Counted from the stretch's first letter, positions 1-8,524 are shown. The stretch: DNA of 64,000 nt from Promethearchaeati archaeon (GCA_013166775.1 JABLTJ010000012.1:1-64000), one strand, 5' to 3'. Program-made: numbers and translations. Notes: generated from the letters alone by a model not told the origin.

Positions 1-1
1 G

Positions 2-52
2 ATAGCCGTTTGTGAAGCCTGGGCTGAGCTGGGCGAAATTCCTTCAGAATAG
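2..52 (+). pseudogene. End of a reading frame resembling the adenylosuccinate lyase N-terminal helix
   Basis: An open frame enters from the window edge and ends at TAG (50-52). Its last residues read IAVCEAWAELGEIPSE. From memory this matches the conserved helix near the N-terminus of adenylosuccinate lyase (PurB), where 'LEVELAVCEAWAELG.IP' is typical, yet here it is followed at once by a stop and by non-coding sequence in all three forward frames. It could be the 3' end of an unrelated gene, or a truncated purB remnant. Only 16 codons are visible, so the identification is weak. Its end overlaps the convergent zinc-ribbon gene by 9 bases. Confidence 0.35.
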
Positions 53-217
53 ATACTCCTTTTCTCTCTTTCTCAAATTAGATTTAATTTTTATTATCGT
101 ATTATCAGGAAGGTAATTGCCACATTCCTTACATTTAATCTGATATTTCTTTAGAGAGAATCCACATTTCAAGCACGAGATTCTTGTCCGAGATGTAATT
201 CTTCTGAAAATGTCCAT
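44..217 (-). CDS. Small zinc-ribbon protein (57 aa)
   Basis: A 57-residue frame opens with ATG at 217 and ends with TGA at 44-46. It carries two CxxC knuckles, SCLKCG at about residues 14-19 and KCKECG at about 28-33, separated by ten residues, which is a compact zinc-ribbon arrangement. The rest is strongly basic (RRITSRTRIS at the start, LRKREKEY near the end), fitting nucleic-acid or ribosome contact, though no function is proven. A TATA-like box lies about 28 nt upstream of the ATG, the spacing seen for leaderless genes throughout this window, which supports it being real. It is convergent with, and overlaps by 9 bases, the frame that ends at 52. Confidence 0.7.
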   Translation of the reverse strand: MDIFRRITSRTRISCLKCGFSLKKYQIKCKECGNYLPDNTIIKIKSNLRKREKEYLF

Positions 218-239
218 AATTTATGGTTGTATTTTCAAA

Positions 240-250
240 ATATTTATACT
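240..250 (-). promoter_or_regulatory. TATA box of the small zinc-ribbon gene
   Basis: On the minus strand the sequence reads AGTATAAATAT, centred about 28 nt before the ATG at 217. This places transcription start at or just before the start codon, as for a leaderless archaeal message. Confidence 0.5.
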
Positions 251-372
251 TTGGCATAATTAAACGAGAAATTTTCATCTATCCATGAGCCTATTAGAAT
301 GAAATTATGATGAATAAATAACAATCAAAATCTCGAAAATTAAGAATTACTTGTCTGATGGGATTAGATAAG

Positions 373-380
373 TTTAAATT
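373..380 (+). promoter_or_regulatory. TATA box of the threonine aldolase gene
   Basis: TTTAAATT centred about 27 nt upstream of the ATG at 403. No ribosome-binding site lies between them, so the message is predicted to be leaderless. Confidence 0.5.
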
Positions 381-402
381 AATTTAATCTCGCTAAAAAA
401 CA

Positions 403-1431
403 ATGATTGACTTACGTTCTGATACATTTACACTTCCTTCCAAAGATATGATGGAAACAATAATGGCGGCTGAATTAGGTGATGATGTTTGGGAGGAAGA
501 CCCAACTGTCAAGAAATTGGAAGCATTAGCAGCTGATAAGTTAGGGAAAGAAGCTGGTTTGTTAGTTAGTAGTGGTACTCAAGGTAATCTTGTAGCTGAA
601 ATGACCCATCTTAATCGAGGCGATGGTGTAGTTTTAGAAGTTGAGAGTCACATCAATTTGTATGAAGTTGGCGGATTAGCTCAAATTTGTGGAGCCTATC
701 CCTTTCTTGTCAAAGGTCAAAATGGACTGATGGATCCAAAAGATGTTGAAGCTATTTTCACTCGAGCTTACAATGTTCATTATGTTGAACCTAAACTTCT
801 TTGCTTGGAGAATACACACAACCGAGGAGGGGGCAAAGTTATTCCACAAGAAAATATAGATTCTTTAGCTAAAATTGCTCACGATAATGGAGCTTCTGTT
901 CATATAGATGGAGCTAGAGTTTTCAATGCAGCAGTAGCTTCTGGAATTCCTGCTTCCCGAATCGTTAAGAATACTGATAGTGTTCAAATATGTTTAAGTA
1001 AAGGTTTAGGATGCCCCATTGGTTCTGTCATTGTAGGTTCAAAGGAGTTCATTCATAAAGCAAGAAAAAACCGTAAGGTTGTTGGTGGAGGAATGAGACA
1101 AGCAGGTATAATCGCTGCACCTGGAATTTATGCGTTAAATAATATGATAGACAGACTAGAAGAAGACCATAAACACGCTAAAATCATTGAGAAAGCGTTT
1201 TTAGAAATACCTGGTTTGAAAGTAAAGGATGTTGATTCAAATATTATTATTGCTGATCTCACTGGAACAAAGTGGACACCTGAAAGAGTTACTGAAGCTT
1301 TCAAGAAAAAAGGTATTTTGGTTTCTAAAATTCCAGGAATTCAGCCAATGGTACGTTTAGTGACTTACTTTGGTATTACTCGAGAGGATGTTGAGAAAGT
1401 TGCGGAAGTTATACCAGAAATTTTCAATTAA
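403..1431 (+). CDS. ltaE: Low-specificity L-threonine aldolase
   Basis: This 342-residue protein is a fold-type I PLP enzyme of the threonine aldolase/beta-eliminating lyase family, which cleaves L-threonine or L-allo-threonine to glycine and acetaldehyde. It begins with the family's hallmark MIDLRSDTFTLPS. SSGTQGNL lies near residue 57 (cofactor phosphate region), the PLP-ring aspartate is in VHIDGARVFNA near residue 169, and the Schiff-base lysine is about Lys200 in CLSKGLGCPIGS. Length is normal for the family. The start is fixed by a TATA box 27 nt upstream and the family-typical N-terminus. It is a single-gene unit, presumably cytosolic and serving glycine/threonine interconversion. Stereospecificity cannot be read from the sequence. 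Confidence 0.95.
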   Translation: MIDLRSDTFTLPSKDMMETIMAAELGDDVWEEDPTVKKLEALAADKLGKEAGLLVSSGTQGNLVAEMTHLNRGDGVVLEVESHINLYEVGGLAQICGAYPFLVKGQNGLMDPKDVEAIFTRAYNVHYVEPKLLCLENTHNRGGGKVIPQENIDSLAKIAHDNGASVHIDGARVFNAAVASGIPASRIVKNTDSVQICLSKGLGCPIGSVIVGSKEFIHKARKNRKVVGGGMRQAGIIAAPGIYALNNMIDRLEEDHKHAKIIEKAFLEIPGLKVKDVDSNIIIADLTGTKWTPERVTEAFKKKGILVSKIPGIQPMVRLVTYFGITREDVEKVAEVIPEIFN

Positions 1432-1544
1432 AAACTTAATAGAATGAAGAATTATTCTTTTTCTTTTAATTTTCTTTCTAAAGATGTAGAAACTATCAAA
1501 TAGACAAAATTCTTTTTTGATATAAAATTGAGAAATATCATAGA

Positions 1545-1554
1545 CTTTTTATAT
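1545..1554 (+). promoter_or_regulatory. TATA box deciding the start of the Ala/Pro-rich gene
   Basis: CTTTTTATAT lies about 23 nt upstream of GTG at 1573 and downstream of the TTG at 1528. A transcript driven from it would begin at the GTG, so the longer TTG start is unlikely. A GGAG at 1564-1567 also sits 5 nt before the GTG. Confidence 0.5.
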
Positions 1555-1572
1555 TTCCATTTTGGAGTTAAC

Positions 1573-2526
1573 GTGATACAAGTGTCAATCGATGACTATC
1601 TAGATGGTTTACTTTCTGGAAGTTCTGAACCCTCCAGAAAAGCTATTATGAAACTGACGAGACTAATCGAGAATTTTGGTGCGATTATGGTTAAATCCAC
1701 CGAGAGGATGGAGGATTATATTAATACTTTAGATACAAGAATATCTACTATTGAACAATCCCTTGGGATTGCATCACAAAGATTAATGGTTGGAAGAGGA
1801 ACACTCGCAGCTGCACCAATGGCAGCTCGAACAGCAGCACCAGTAGCAACAGCACCAGTAGCAACAGCACCAGTAGCAACAGCACCAGTAGCAACAGCAC
1901 CAGTAGCAACAGCACCTTCTGGAGCACCAAACTTAAGTGCAGCACCTTCTGGAGCACCAAACTTAAGTGCAGCACCTTCTGGAGCACCAAACTTAAGTGC
2001 AGCACCTGGTAGTAATGTTGCTGCTCCTTCTTTAAGTGGAGGTGGAGATAATATTCCTGCACCAACAATGCCAAGCGGACCTGGTTCAGGAGGTATCAGC
2101 AGTGCTGATCTCATGAATGCAGCAGCTAATCTTCAAAAAGCACCAGAACAGCCAGCTCCTGGAGATCCTGGAGCATTAGGACCTGCACCAGTGTTTAGTC
2201 CATTTGGTGTAAGTGCAACAGATATACAAGACGTCAAATCTGGACTTACAAAAGTTGATCCTGATGAACACAGAAAAGAGAGAGCAGCAGCAACAGCAGG
2301 TGGTTCTATGCCAGCTTCACAGGTTCTAAATATGGAAGTTAAAGAAGCTCTTCAAAAGAGAAAATCTAAAAGTGAAGATGATGACGAAGACGACTTTGAA
2401 CCAGCACCTGTAGCACCAGCAGCACCTCAGAAATCAACTAAACAGATGAAGGAAGCATTACAAGGAGAATTGCGAGACGCCTTTAGCAGTCTTCTTGAAA
2501 GCGATACTCAGGATGAGGAAGAGTAA
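1573..2526 (+). CDS. Ala/Pro-rich tandem-repeat protein with coiled-coil N-terminus, unknown function
   Basis: I do not recognise a family. The first ~75 residues are helical, with a coiled-coil-like stretch around 'MEDYINTLDTRISTIEQSLG'. A long disordered region follows, built from five perfect APVAT repeats, three perfect SGAPNLSAAP decamers and further Ala/Pro/Gly-rich sequence. The C-terminal third has a basic-acidic segment (KRKSKSEDDDEDDFE) and a last predicted helix 'KQMKEALQGELRDAFSSLL'. There is no signal peptide or membrane segment, so it is probably cytosolic. A short coiled coil, long linker and terminal helix suggest a scaffold or adaptor (inference). The frame can be extended to TTG at 1528, but the TATA box at 1545-1554 and GGAG at 1564-1567 favour GTG 1573. 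Confidence 0.8.
   Translation: MIQVSIDDYLDGLLSGSSEPSRKAIMKLTRLIENFGAIMVKSTERMEDYINTLDTRISTIEQSLGIASQRLMVGRGTLAAAPMAARTAAPVATAPVATAPVATAPVATAPVATAPSGAPNLSAAPSGAPNLSAAPSGAPNLSAAPGSNVAAPSLSGGGDNIPAPTMPSGPGSGGISSADLMNAAANLQKAPEQPAPGDPGALGPAPVFSPFGVSATDIQDVKSGLTKVDPDEHRKERAAATAGGSMPASQVLNMEVKEALQKRKSKSEDDDEDDFEPAPVAPAAPQKSTKQMKEALQGELRDAFSSLLESDTQDEEE
1837..1911 (+). repeat. Five perfect 15-bp coding tandem repeats (APVAT)
   Basis: The unit gcaccagtagcaaca is repeated five times without a mismatch, encoding Ala-Pro-Val-Ala-Thr each time. Identity at third codon positions implies recent expansion or ongoing slippage, so copy number probably varies among strains. Confidence 0.95.
1912..2001 (+). 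repeat. Three perfect 30-bp coding tandem repeats (SGAPNLSAAP)
   Basis: A 30-bp unit starting gcaccttctggagcacc is repeated three times with no mismatch, directly after the 15-bp array. It encodes a ten-residue Ser/Ala/Pro-rich linker. The two arrays share the gcacc start, suggesting one grew from the other. Confidence 0.95.
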
Positions 2527-2636
2527 TTACATTCTTTTCTTTTCATTTTATATTCATTCTATATCATTACAGATAGTTTTTAATCCTAGTTGAAATGAGT
2601 AAGTAATAATTTAATTAAGAGATTTATGTGAAAATT

Positions 2637-4757
2637 ATGCAACAGCTAATAGATTTCAGTAAGCACGTTTTATCCAAAACTTCGAAAAAAAATTACAAAA
2701 TCCCAGAATTGAAATCCGATTTACTTGAAATTATAAATGAAATAGAGGAATATTCAGAAAAAAAAGATGATCCATACTATATCATCGATAATAAGATGAT
2801 CAAATCGTTATTTGATCTTTCATGGCTTAAAGAAATTGAGAACGATGATAAAAACCTTGAGTATTATTTAATTGGATTATTCTTATTTGATTGTATGAAT
2901 ATTGAGCTTTATAGATCTGTTATCCAAGAGCTGTTTTTTACCAAAAATAATAGAAATGAATTTTCTGTGCTTCTATATTGGGTTTTTGAGAATAAGATTC
3001 ATGATACTTCTTCTGGTGATGAGCTTAATTTCTCTTCATATCTCGATTTTAGCAGATTAATAGGTTTTAACCCAATACTTCCTAGTGATTTCACTGAACA
3101 AATGTCTAAAATTTTACCCAATTTTGAGGTGAAAGCTGAGGAAGTTGAAAAGGAAGAGCAGATAGAGAAGAGTGTAAAGAATCTTACAGAAAGAAAAGAG
3201 TATGTTGAGGAGATATCTAATTACTTTGACAATGCTTCTTTACCTTATCTTGACTATTTTATTGAATACAGTATATTGAATCAGCTATCATATAATATCA
3301 CAAAGAAACAGAGTAACAAGATTGAGCTTAAAACAAAAACTTCAATTGCTGAATTTCAAAAGAAAATTGAAAATATCTATCATGAGGAGGGATTTCCCGT
3401 AGTTCCAACAACAGTTGATCCCGTCCTTCAACCACACCTTACAAAAATTGACGCAAAATCAGTTCAAATGGACAAACTTGCTACTTTACCAAAAGAGCTG
3501 ATTAAAGAATTCGTTTCAAGCAAAGCTTATTCAAGTCCTTCCAATGCACACAAAATTAGAATCACATTTTTGGGTGGGGGAGGAATTGGAAATATGGGAA
3601 TTGTTGTTCAACATGATAATAATGCTATTCTCTTAGACTTCGGAATGAGTGTAGCAAATAACGCAATTCCAAGATGGCATCCTTCTTTACAGTTTGTAAA
3701 GGCAGTCTTAGTTTCTCACGCTCATTTAGATCATTCTGGTGGTCTTGCGTATTTGATTAATTCAAAGAATGATAAGAGATGGTACGGTAGCCCAACAACC
3801 AAAGTATTGGTAGAAAAGCTTCTCTACAATACTTCCAATATCATTAAAGAGAAAAAGAGACAACAAAATCAATTCACTCCTGCAATGCACTCTTATCTAC
3901 AGACATCAAATCTCATAAATCTATTCAATGCTTTTCTTCCATTAAAACCTAAAAAGACAATTGAAGTTGCTCCTGGTTTTGAAGTTACTCCTTATCCAGC
4001 TTCCCACCTCTTTGGTAGTTATGGATATGAGATAAATATTTTTGGAAAACGAATTTTCTTTACTGGAGATTTTTCTACTGATCCTAGCGAATTATTCTCA
4101 GGAGCAAAGTTCCCAAAGGATTGCGATTTAACTATTTTTGATGGAACCTATTACAACGGTCATATTCCAGAAGAAGATCCTAACACACAAATACTTCAAG
4201 CAGTTGAAAGAAACACTCGATTAATTGTCCCTGCATTTTCTGTTGGAAGAACTCAAGAGATGATTAAACGTCTTCATCGACTTGGTATCTCTAAAAAGAG
4301 ACAAATAATTACAACTGGTTTAGCTGCTGAAATAACTAAATTAATGGGTATAAAAGCTGAGTATGATATCAAAAAAAGTTTCCAGCCAACAGATTTTGAA
4401 GAGAATGATATTGTTATTGCTGGACATGGAATGTTGCAAGGAGGAACTGCGAGAACATTATTAGACTCAACAAAAGAGGATAATAAAACAGGAATTATCT
4501 TATGTGGTTATCAAGCTCCAAATACACTTGGATTTGCATTAAAAATATCTCATCCATTAGCTAAGCAACAGTTTCATCAAGATGTAACAAGTGCTCATAT
4601 TAGCGGACATACTACACCATCATCATTAAATGAGTTTATTGCTAATTTAGAGGGTAAAAAAGTGATGATTCATACTCCTAGGGGAGTAAATACATTAAAA
4701 GAACATAAGGAAGTCACAATTCCATCTTATTTAGAAGAAATAGTAATAAAAAACTAA
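2637..4757 (+). CDS. Beta-CASP metallo-beta-lactamase (RNase J/CPSF-like) with a novel N-terminal half
   Basis: The C-terminal ~400 residues form a metallo-beta-lactamase/beta-CASP nuclease: FLGGGGIGNMG (first strand and turn), the zinc motif SHAHLDHSGG near residue 360, the metal aspartate in FTGDFSTDP, the beta-CASP segment LIVPAFSVGRTQEM, and a final HISGHTTP carrying the last catalytic histidine. Such enzymes process or degrade RNA. The N-terminal ~300 residues are helical and charged, lack the KH domains of archaeal aCPSF1, and match nothing I recognise. They may recruit a partner or substrate. The start is ATG 2637, about 24 nt after TTTAATTA (2610-2617). A GTG at 2628 in the same frame is the alternative. 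It stands alone, without ribosomal or exosome neighbours. The nuclease assignment is firm at superfamily level; the substrate is unknown. Confidence 0.88.
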   Translation: MQQLIDFSKHVLSKTSKKNYKIPELKSDLLEIINEIEEYSEKKDDPYYIIDNKMIKSLFDLSWLKEIENDDKNLEYYLIGLFLFDCMNIELYRSVIQELFFTKNNRNEFSVLLYWVFENKIHDTSSGDELNFSSYLDFSRLIGFNPILPSDFTEQMSKILPNFEVKAEEVEKEEQIEKSVKNLTERKEYVEEISNYFDNASLPYLDYFIEYSILNQLSYNITKKQSNKIELKTKTSIAEFQKKIENIYHEEGFPVVPTTVDPVLQPHLTKIDAKSVQMDKLATLPKELIKEFVSSKAYSSPSNAHKIRITFLGGGGIGNMGIVVQHDNNAILLDFGMSVANNAIPRWHPSLQFVKAVLVSHAHLDHSGGLAYLINSKNDKRWYGSPTTKVLVEKLLYNTSNIIKEKKRQQNQFTPAMHSYLQTSNLINLFNAFLPLKPKKTIEVAPGFEVTPYPASHLFGSYGYEINIFGKRIFFTGDFSTDPSELFSGAKFPKDCDLTIFDGTYYNGHIPEEDPNTQILQAVERNTRLIVPAFSVGRTQEMIKRLHRLGISKKRQIITTGLAAEITKLMGIKAEYDIKKSFQPTDFEENDIVIAGHGMLQGGTARTLLDSTKEDNKTGIILCGYQAPNTLGFALKISHPLAKQQFHQDVTSAHISGHTTPSSLNEFIANLEGKKVMIHTPRGVNTLKEHKEVTIPSYLEEIVIKN

Positions 4758-4903
4758 AATCTATCTCTAAACTCAATTTTCATCTTTTTACCTCAATTGT
4801 AGCAAAATACATAGTTTTATAAGTTTCGCAACTTAATACTTTAGAGTTAAAGATATTCTAAATTATCTCTGATTTACTAATCAAAAATAAAACGGGATCT
4901 TCA

Positions 4904-6586
4904 ATGAGATTTTCTGAGCTTAAGGACCTTGATATTGCAGACATTGAGGATACAGACTTATTTAGAATTTATGTAAATTATTTACTTGCTATTAGTAGAA
5001 CAAAAGAACCAAAAGAAGCTCTCGAGCTTATAGAATTATCAATTAAAAGAAGTAAACAACTTAATGATAGTAGGTCTTTAGCTGTTATCTATTATATCAA
5101 ACATATTCTTATTTTTGGTTTTGAAGATACGATTGCTGAAGTTAATGATCTAAGTGGAAAAGTAAAGAAGATTTCTGAGGAAATTGGATTCAAAGAAGGG
5201 GTAGCCTTAGCTGCAATTATGAAGTGGGGAACATACAAACTTGAAGGGAATTATGAAGAAGCAAAACAAGCAAGAGAAAAAGCTATGCATATAATGGATT
5301 CCATTGGAAACCCAGAACCTGTTTACTATTATTGGGTAAAATACTCTTTCGCAATTGGTGAATGGACAGAAAATCAAAATCCTTTAGCTGCTGATATGAT
5401 TAAAAAGTGTAGAGATTTTTTTAGGCGAAAAAGTTTCTACATGTCCGAAATTAAAGCTTCATCTTTGCTTTCGAGAATATATTTCAGATTAGGATTAGAT
5501 GATGATCTTCAAAATCTTGTGCAAGAGTTAATGGTTAATGAGGAATTGTTTGATTATTATCCAAAAACAAGTCTTGCAAGATTCAATCTTCTACTTGGTC
5601 AAATTGCATTAGATTCTTCAGATAAAATAATGGGTGAAATGTATATCTTTACTTCTACACAATTATTCCAGAAATTTGGGTATGAAGGAGAGTATGTTTA
5701 TGATTACCTTTGTGGATTATCATATCTTACCAGAATCTATTCATCAACGGGAAAGTTTAGAGAAGTTTATAATATTTTAGAGGAACTTAAGAGAGTTCTT
5801 TCAAATCTCAAAATGACAATCCCTAAGAGATTTATTAATAAATTAATTGGATCATTTACGTTTTCATATTTCTATGTTTCTTCACATAAAGGACAGGAAA
5901 TAAATGCAAATGAAGAATCTGCTCAGTACCGAAAAAAATCAGCTAAGCAACTGATGTTACATCCAGAAATGTTGAAACAATTGATGGTTTACTCTGGTCT
6001 TACAAAAGATGAACTGAAACAAACAAAAGAGCTAGATGACAAAGATAGTTATCGTTTTTTCAAGAAAGTAATTAATTTCCTTTTGGAGCTGGAGAATCCA
6101 AAGATTAGAAATTTCAACACAAGAATAATGAATGCAATAAGAATTCTAGCAATTGAAGAAAAAAGTGAAGCTTTGGATAGTTTTGAAAAAACATTCAGTG
6201 AACTCATTATAGCTAGACTTTATCTCTCAATGGGGAAGAATGAAGAATTCAAAAAAATCATGAAAAATTATCTTGGAAAAGAATCGCAATATGAAAATAC
6301 AACTCTCAATGTTTGGATTAAACTGCTTAATGTTATTTTTAGTTATTTGCAGGATGATAACAGAGAAAAAGCTCTTACAAAAATAGAGGAAATAGGTTGG
6401 TTCTGTCTGGATAATAAACTTTCTCGCTTACATAAAGAATCCATATCCATCTATAACCTATTTCTTAAGGAGAATTATATGACTTACTCAAACCACATGT
6501 TTGAGAATCTTATGTTTCATGATATATTTATATCATCAGGTGATTTTCGATCGAATCTGCTTCAACAAATCAATGCTGAAGCATAA
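4904..6586 (+). CDS. Helical-repeat (TPR-like) cytosolic protein, unknown function
   Basis: 560 residues without signal peptide or membrane segments. The chain is almost entirely helical, with paired amphipathic helices of TPR type in the N-terminal ~330 residues. Examples are 'NYEEAKQAREKAMHIMDSIG' and 'LTRIYSSTGKFREVYNILEE', each with the small/large residue pattern of TPR A and B helices. The second half (after ~350) is a helical domain I cannot name. TPR proteins usually scaffold protein complexes. The gene lies alone between the beta-CASP nuclease (146 nt upstream) and a UDP-sugar dehydrogenase, with TATA-like AGTTTTATAAG near 4813-4822, suggesting a ~60-nt leader. Function is unknown. 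Confidence 0.8.
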   Translation: MRFSELKDLDIADIEDTDLFRIYVNYLLAISRTKEPKEALELIELSIKRSKQLNDSRSLAVIYYIKHILIFGFEDTIAEVNDLSGKVKKISEEIGFKEGVALAAIMKWGTYKLEGNYEEAKQAREKAMHIMDSIGNPEPVYYYWVKYSFAIGEWTENQNPLAADMIKKCRDFFRRKSFYMSEIKASSLLSRIYFRLGLDDDLQNLVQELMVNEELFDYYPKTSLARFNLLLGQIALDSSDKIMGEMYIFTSTQLFQKFGYEGEYVYDYLCGLSYLTRIYSSTGKFREVYNILEELKRVLSNLKMTIPKRFINKLIGSFTFSYFYVSSHKGQEINANEESAQYRKKSAKQLMLHPEMLKQLMVYSGLTKDELKQTKELDDKDSYRFFKKVINFLLELENPKIRNFNTRIMNAIRILAIEEKSEALDSFEKTFSELIIARLYLSMGKNEEFKKIMKNYLGKESQYENTTLNVWIKLLNVIFSYLQDDNREKALTKIEEIGWFCLDNKLSRLHKESISIYNLFLKENYMTYSNHMFENLMFHDIFISSGDFRSNLLQQINAEA

Positions 6587-6628
6587 ACAATAATTTGATT
6601 CACTTTTCTCCAAAGTTGTTCAGAGATG

Positions 6629-6637
6629 TTTATAAAT
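6629..6637 (+). promoter_or_regulatory. TATA box of UDP-sugar dehydrogenase 1
   Basis: TTTATAAAT centred 25 nt before the ATG at 6658, with no ribosome site between. A leaderless message is predicted. Confidence 0.6.
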
Positions 6638-6657
6638 AGAGAAAAGGTTAAAACACT

Positions 6658-8025
6658 ATGTCTGAATATAAAATTTCTATCGTTGGAACAGGTTTCGTTG
6701 GTTTAGTTACTGCTGTGTGTTTTGCTGATAGAGGAATTAAAACAATTTGCAGTACTAGAAACGAAAAAAATGCGGAAATGATAAACAAGGGGATTCCTCC
6801 ATTCTTTGAAAATGGTTTGGAAGAACTTCTGAAAAAAGTGGTTGATGAAGGCAATCTTGTTTGTACAACTAATAGAGAAGAAGCAATTCTAAAATCAGAT
6901 ATGACTCTAATTATCGTTGGTACTCCTTTCAATCATATTGATAAATCAATCAATCTTGATTACATGGAACAAGCAGCCATAGACATTGGGAAAGCTTTGG
7001 TGAAAAAAAACAGTTACCATTTGGTTGTTGTTCGTTCTACTGTAGTTCCAGGCACTAGCAGGAATATGGTTGGAAAACAATTGCAAAATCACTCTGGAAA
7101 AGAACTTGGAAAAGAAATAGGATTGATTATGCAACCTGAATTTTTAGCAGAAGGGAGATCTATTGAAGATACTTTCTGGCCTGATAGGGTTGTAATTGGA
7201 GAGTATGATAAGAAGAGTGGTGATTTGCTCCAAGAACTTTACGAAGAATTTTATGGTGATCATATCGGTGAAAAGTGTCCTATTATTAGAATGAACGTAG
7301 AAAGTGCTGAATTAGTAAAGTATGGTAACAATTGTTTCCTTGCTACAAAAATTTCTTTCATCAACGAACTCTCAAGGATTGCTGAACTTGTTCCTGGTGT
7401 TGATATTGGCAAAGTAGCTTATGGAGTAGGGTTGGATTATCGCATCAATCACCGTTTCCTAGGTTCTGGTGTTGGTTGGGGGGGAAGTTGCTTCCCAAAG
7501 GATTTGAATGCCATTGTAGCATTTGCTCGATCTCAAGGATTAGAAGCTCAATTAATTCAATCAGTTATAGATGTTAATGACAGACAAGCAAATCATGCAG
7601 TTACACTAGCAGAAGAGCTACTTGGAGATCTGAAAGGAAAAACAATCGCTCTTTTAGGTTTAGCTTTTAAACCGGGAACTGATGACATGCGATATGCTCC
7701 AAGTCGAAGAATCACAGCTGAAGCAGTTTCTAAGGGAGCTGTAGTTAAAGGATATGATCCAAAGGCAAAAGAATCTGCACAAGAAGCTTTTGAGCAAGAT
7801 AAAACTGTTATAACTATCACAGATTCAGTTGTTGATGCCATCAAAGATTCTGATTGTGCAATTATTTGTGCAGAATGGGATGAATTCAAGAATCTAGAAC
7901 CATCATTCTTTAAATCACATATGAGAACTCCTTGTGTAGTTGATGGTAGGAGAATTTATGATCCTATATTGTTCTCAAGTGAATTAAAATTCAGGATTAT
8001 TGGTTATAAGCTCAAAGAGGATTAA
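6658..8025 (+). CDS. UDP-sugar 6-dehydrogenase, paralogue 1
   Basis: This 455-residue protein belongs to the UDP-glucose/GDP-mannose dehydrogenase family, which oxidises a nucleotide-sugar to the uronic acid in two NAD(P)-dependent steps for surface polysaccharide or glycan synthesis. Visible are the Rossmann start IVGTGFVGLVTAVCF, the RSTVVPGT segment, the central helix with EFLAEGRSIED, the catalytic thiol about Cys278 in GWGGSCFPKD, and the C-terminal domain with LLGLAFKPGTDDMR. The residues after beta-strand 2 read CSTRNEKN, lacking the aspartate that normally binds the adenine ribose of NAD and offering Thr/Arg instead, so cofactor preference may differ from paralogue 2. The start is set by the TATA box at 6629-6637. 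Whether the substrate is UDP-glucose, UDP-GlcNAc or UDP-ManNAc cannot be decided. Confidence 0.92.
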   Translation: MSEYKISIVGTGFVGLVTAVCFADRGIKTICSTRNEKNAEMINKGIPPFFENGLEELLKKVVDEGNLVCTTNREEAILKSDMTLIIVGTPFNHIDKSINLDYMEQAAIDIGKALVKKNSYHLVVVRSTVVPGTSRNMVGKQLQNHSGKELGKEIGLIMQPEFLAEGRSIEDTFWPDRVVIGEYDKKSGDLLQELYEEFYGDHIGEKCPIIRMNVESAELVKYGNNCFLATKISFINELSRIAELVPGVDIGKVAYGVGLDYRINHRFLGSGVGWGGSCFPKDLNAIVAFARSQGLEAQLIQSVIDVNDRQANHAVTLAEELLGDLKGKTIALLGLAFKPGTDDMRYAPSRRITAEAVSKGAVVKGYDPKAKESAQEAFEQDKTVITITDSVVDAIKDSDCAIICAEWDEFKNLEPSFFKSHMRTPCVVDGRRIYDPILFSSELKFRIIGYKLKED

Positions 8026-8045
8026 AAGAATAATATCTCATATTC

Positions 8046-8420
8046 TTATTCTTCATGACAAATTTTTATTGTCCAGTCTACCAAAGGTTCTAAAGCTTTT
8101 GAAAGATTTTCTCCTTTTTCTGAAAGTCTATATTCAACTTTAGGAGGAAGTTCTGGATACACTTCGCGAAGCAAAAAACCTTCCTTTGATAGTTCTAAAA
8201 GTCGAGTAGATAAAGTAGCATCGCTGATTTTATCTTCTTTCCAACCTAAATGGAGAGATGACTTTAGATCATTATATCTAAATCGTTTGCCTTCTCGAAG
8301 TAGATAAATTAATTGAATACTCCACTTCTTGCTTACAAGATTCAAAATTCTTTGAGCAGGCACAAAACATGGGAAGATTCTATTATCGTTATCACAACCA
8401 TTTTTCTCCATTTTTTTCAC
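8046..8420 (-). CDS. HxlR-family winged-helix transcriptional regulator
   Basis: 124 residues matching the HxlR family: the N-terminal cysteine and ILNLVSKKWSIQLIYLLREG (helix 1), FRYNDLKSSL (before the recognition helix), LELSKEGFLLREVYPELPP (wing) and VEYRLSEKGENLSKALEPL. HxlR proteins bind as dimers to palindromes and often sense thiol or aldehyde stress, with the N-terminal Cys acting in some members. Start may be GTG 8420 or ATG 8411. It diverges from the 51-residue gene at 8525, and both starts lie about 50 nt from the centre of a 33-bp palindrome containing the TATA element, so auto- and co-regulation is a reasonable inference. Confidence 0.9.
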   Translation of the reverse strand: MKKMEKNGCDNDNRIFPCFVPAQRILNLVSKKWSIQLIYLLREGKRFRYNDLKSSLHLGWKEDKISDATLSTRLLELSKEGFLLREVYPELPPKVEYRLSEKGENLSKALEPLVDWTIKICHEE

Positions 8421-8454
8421 AATACTCTGTATTTCTTTAGTTAATTAAGAACAC

Positions 8455-8487
8455 TTTAGAAAGTGTTTATATATAAATACTTCTAAA
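8455..8487. promoter_or_regulatory. Palindromic operator/TATA between HxlR and the 51-aa gene
   Basis: The left arm TTTAGAAAGTGTTTATA and right arm TATAAATACTTCTAAA are reverse complements apart from one extra A and one G/A difference. The symmetric centre is itself TATA-like (TTTATATATAAAT). The divergent starts at 8420 and 8525 are each about 50 nt from this centre. A dimeric HxlR bound here would block both promoters. Confidence 0.6.
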
Positions 8488-8524
8488 TCTAAAGTAATTA
8501 GCTTTACAAATTGAAGTGATTGAA

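Noticed and set aside
1716..2114. Antisense frame over the Ala/Pro repeats
   Set aside because: It is the complement of the repeat region and its content is only the repeat's mirror image, with no promoter or family.
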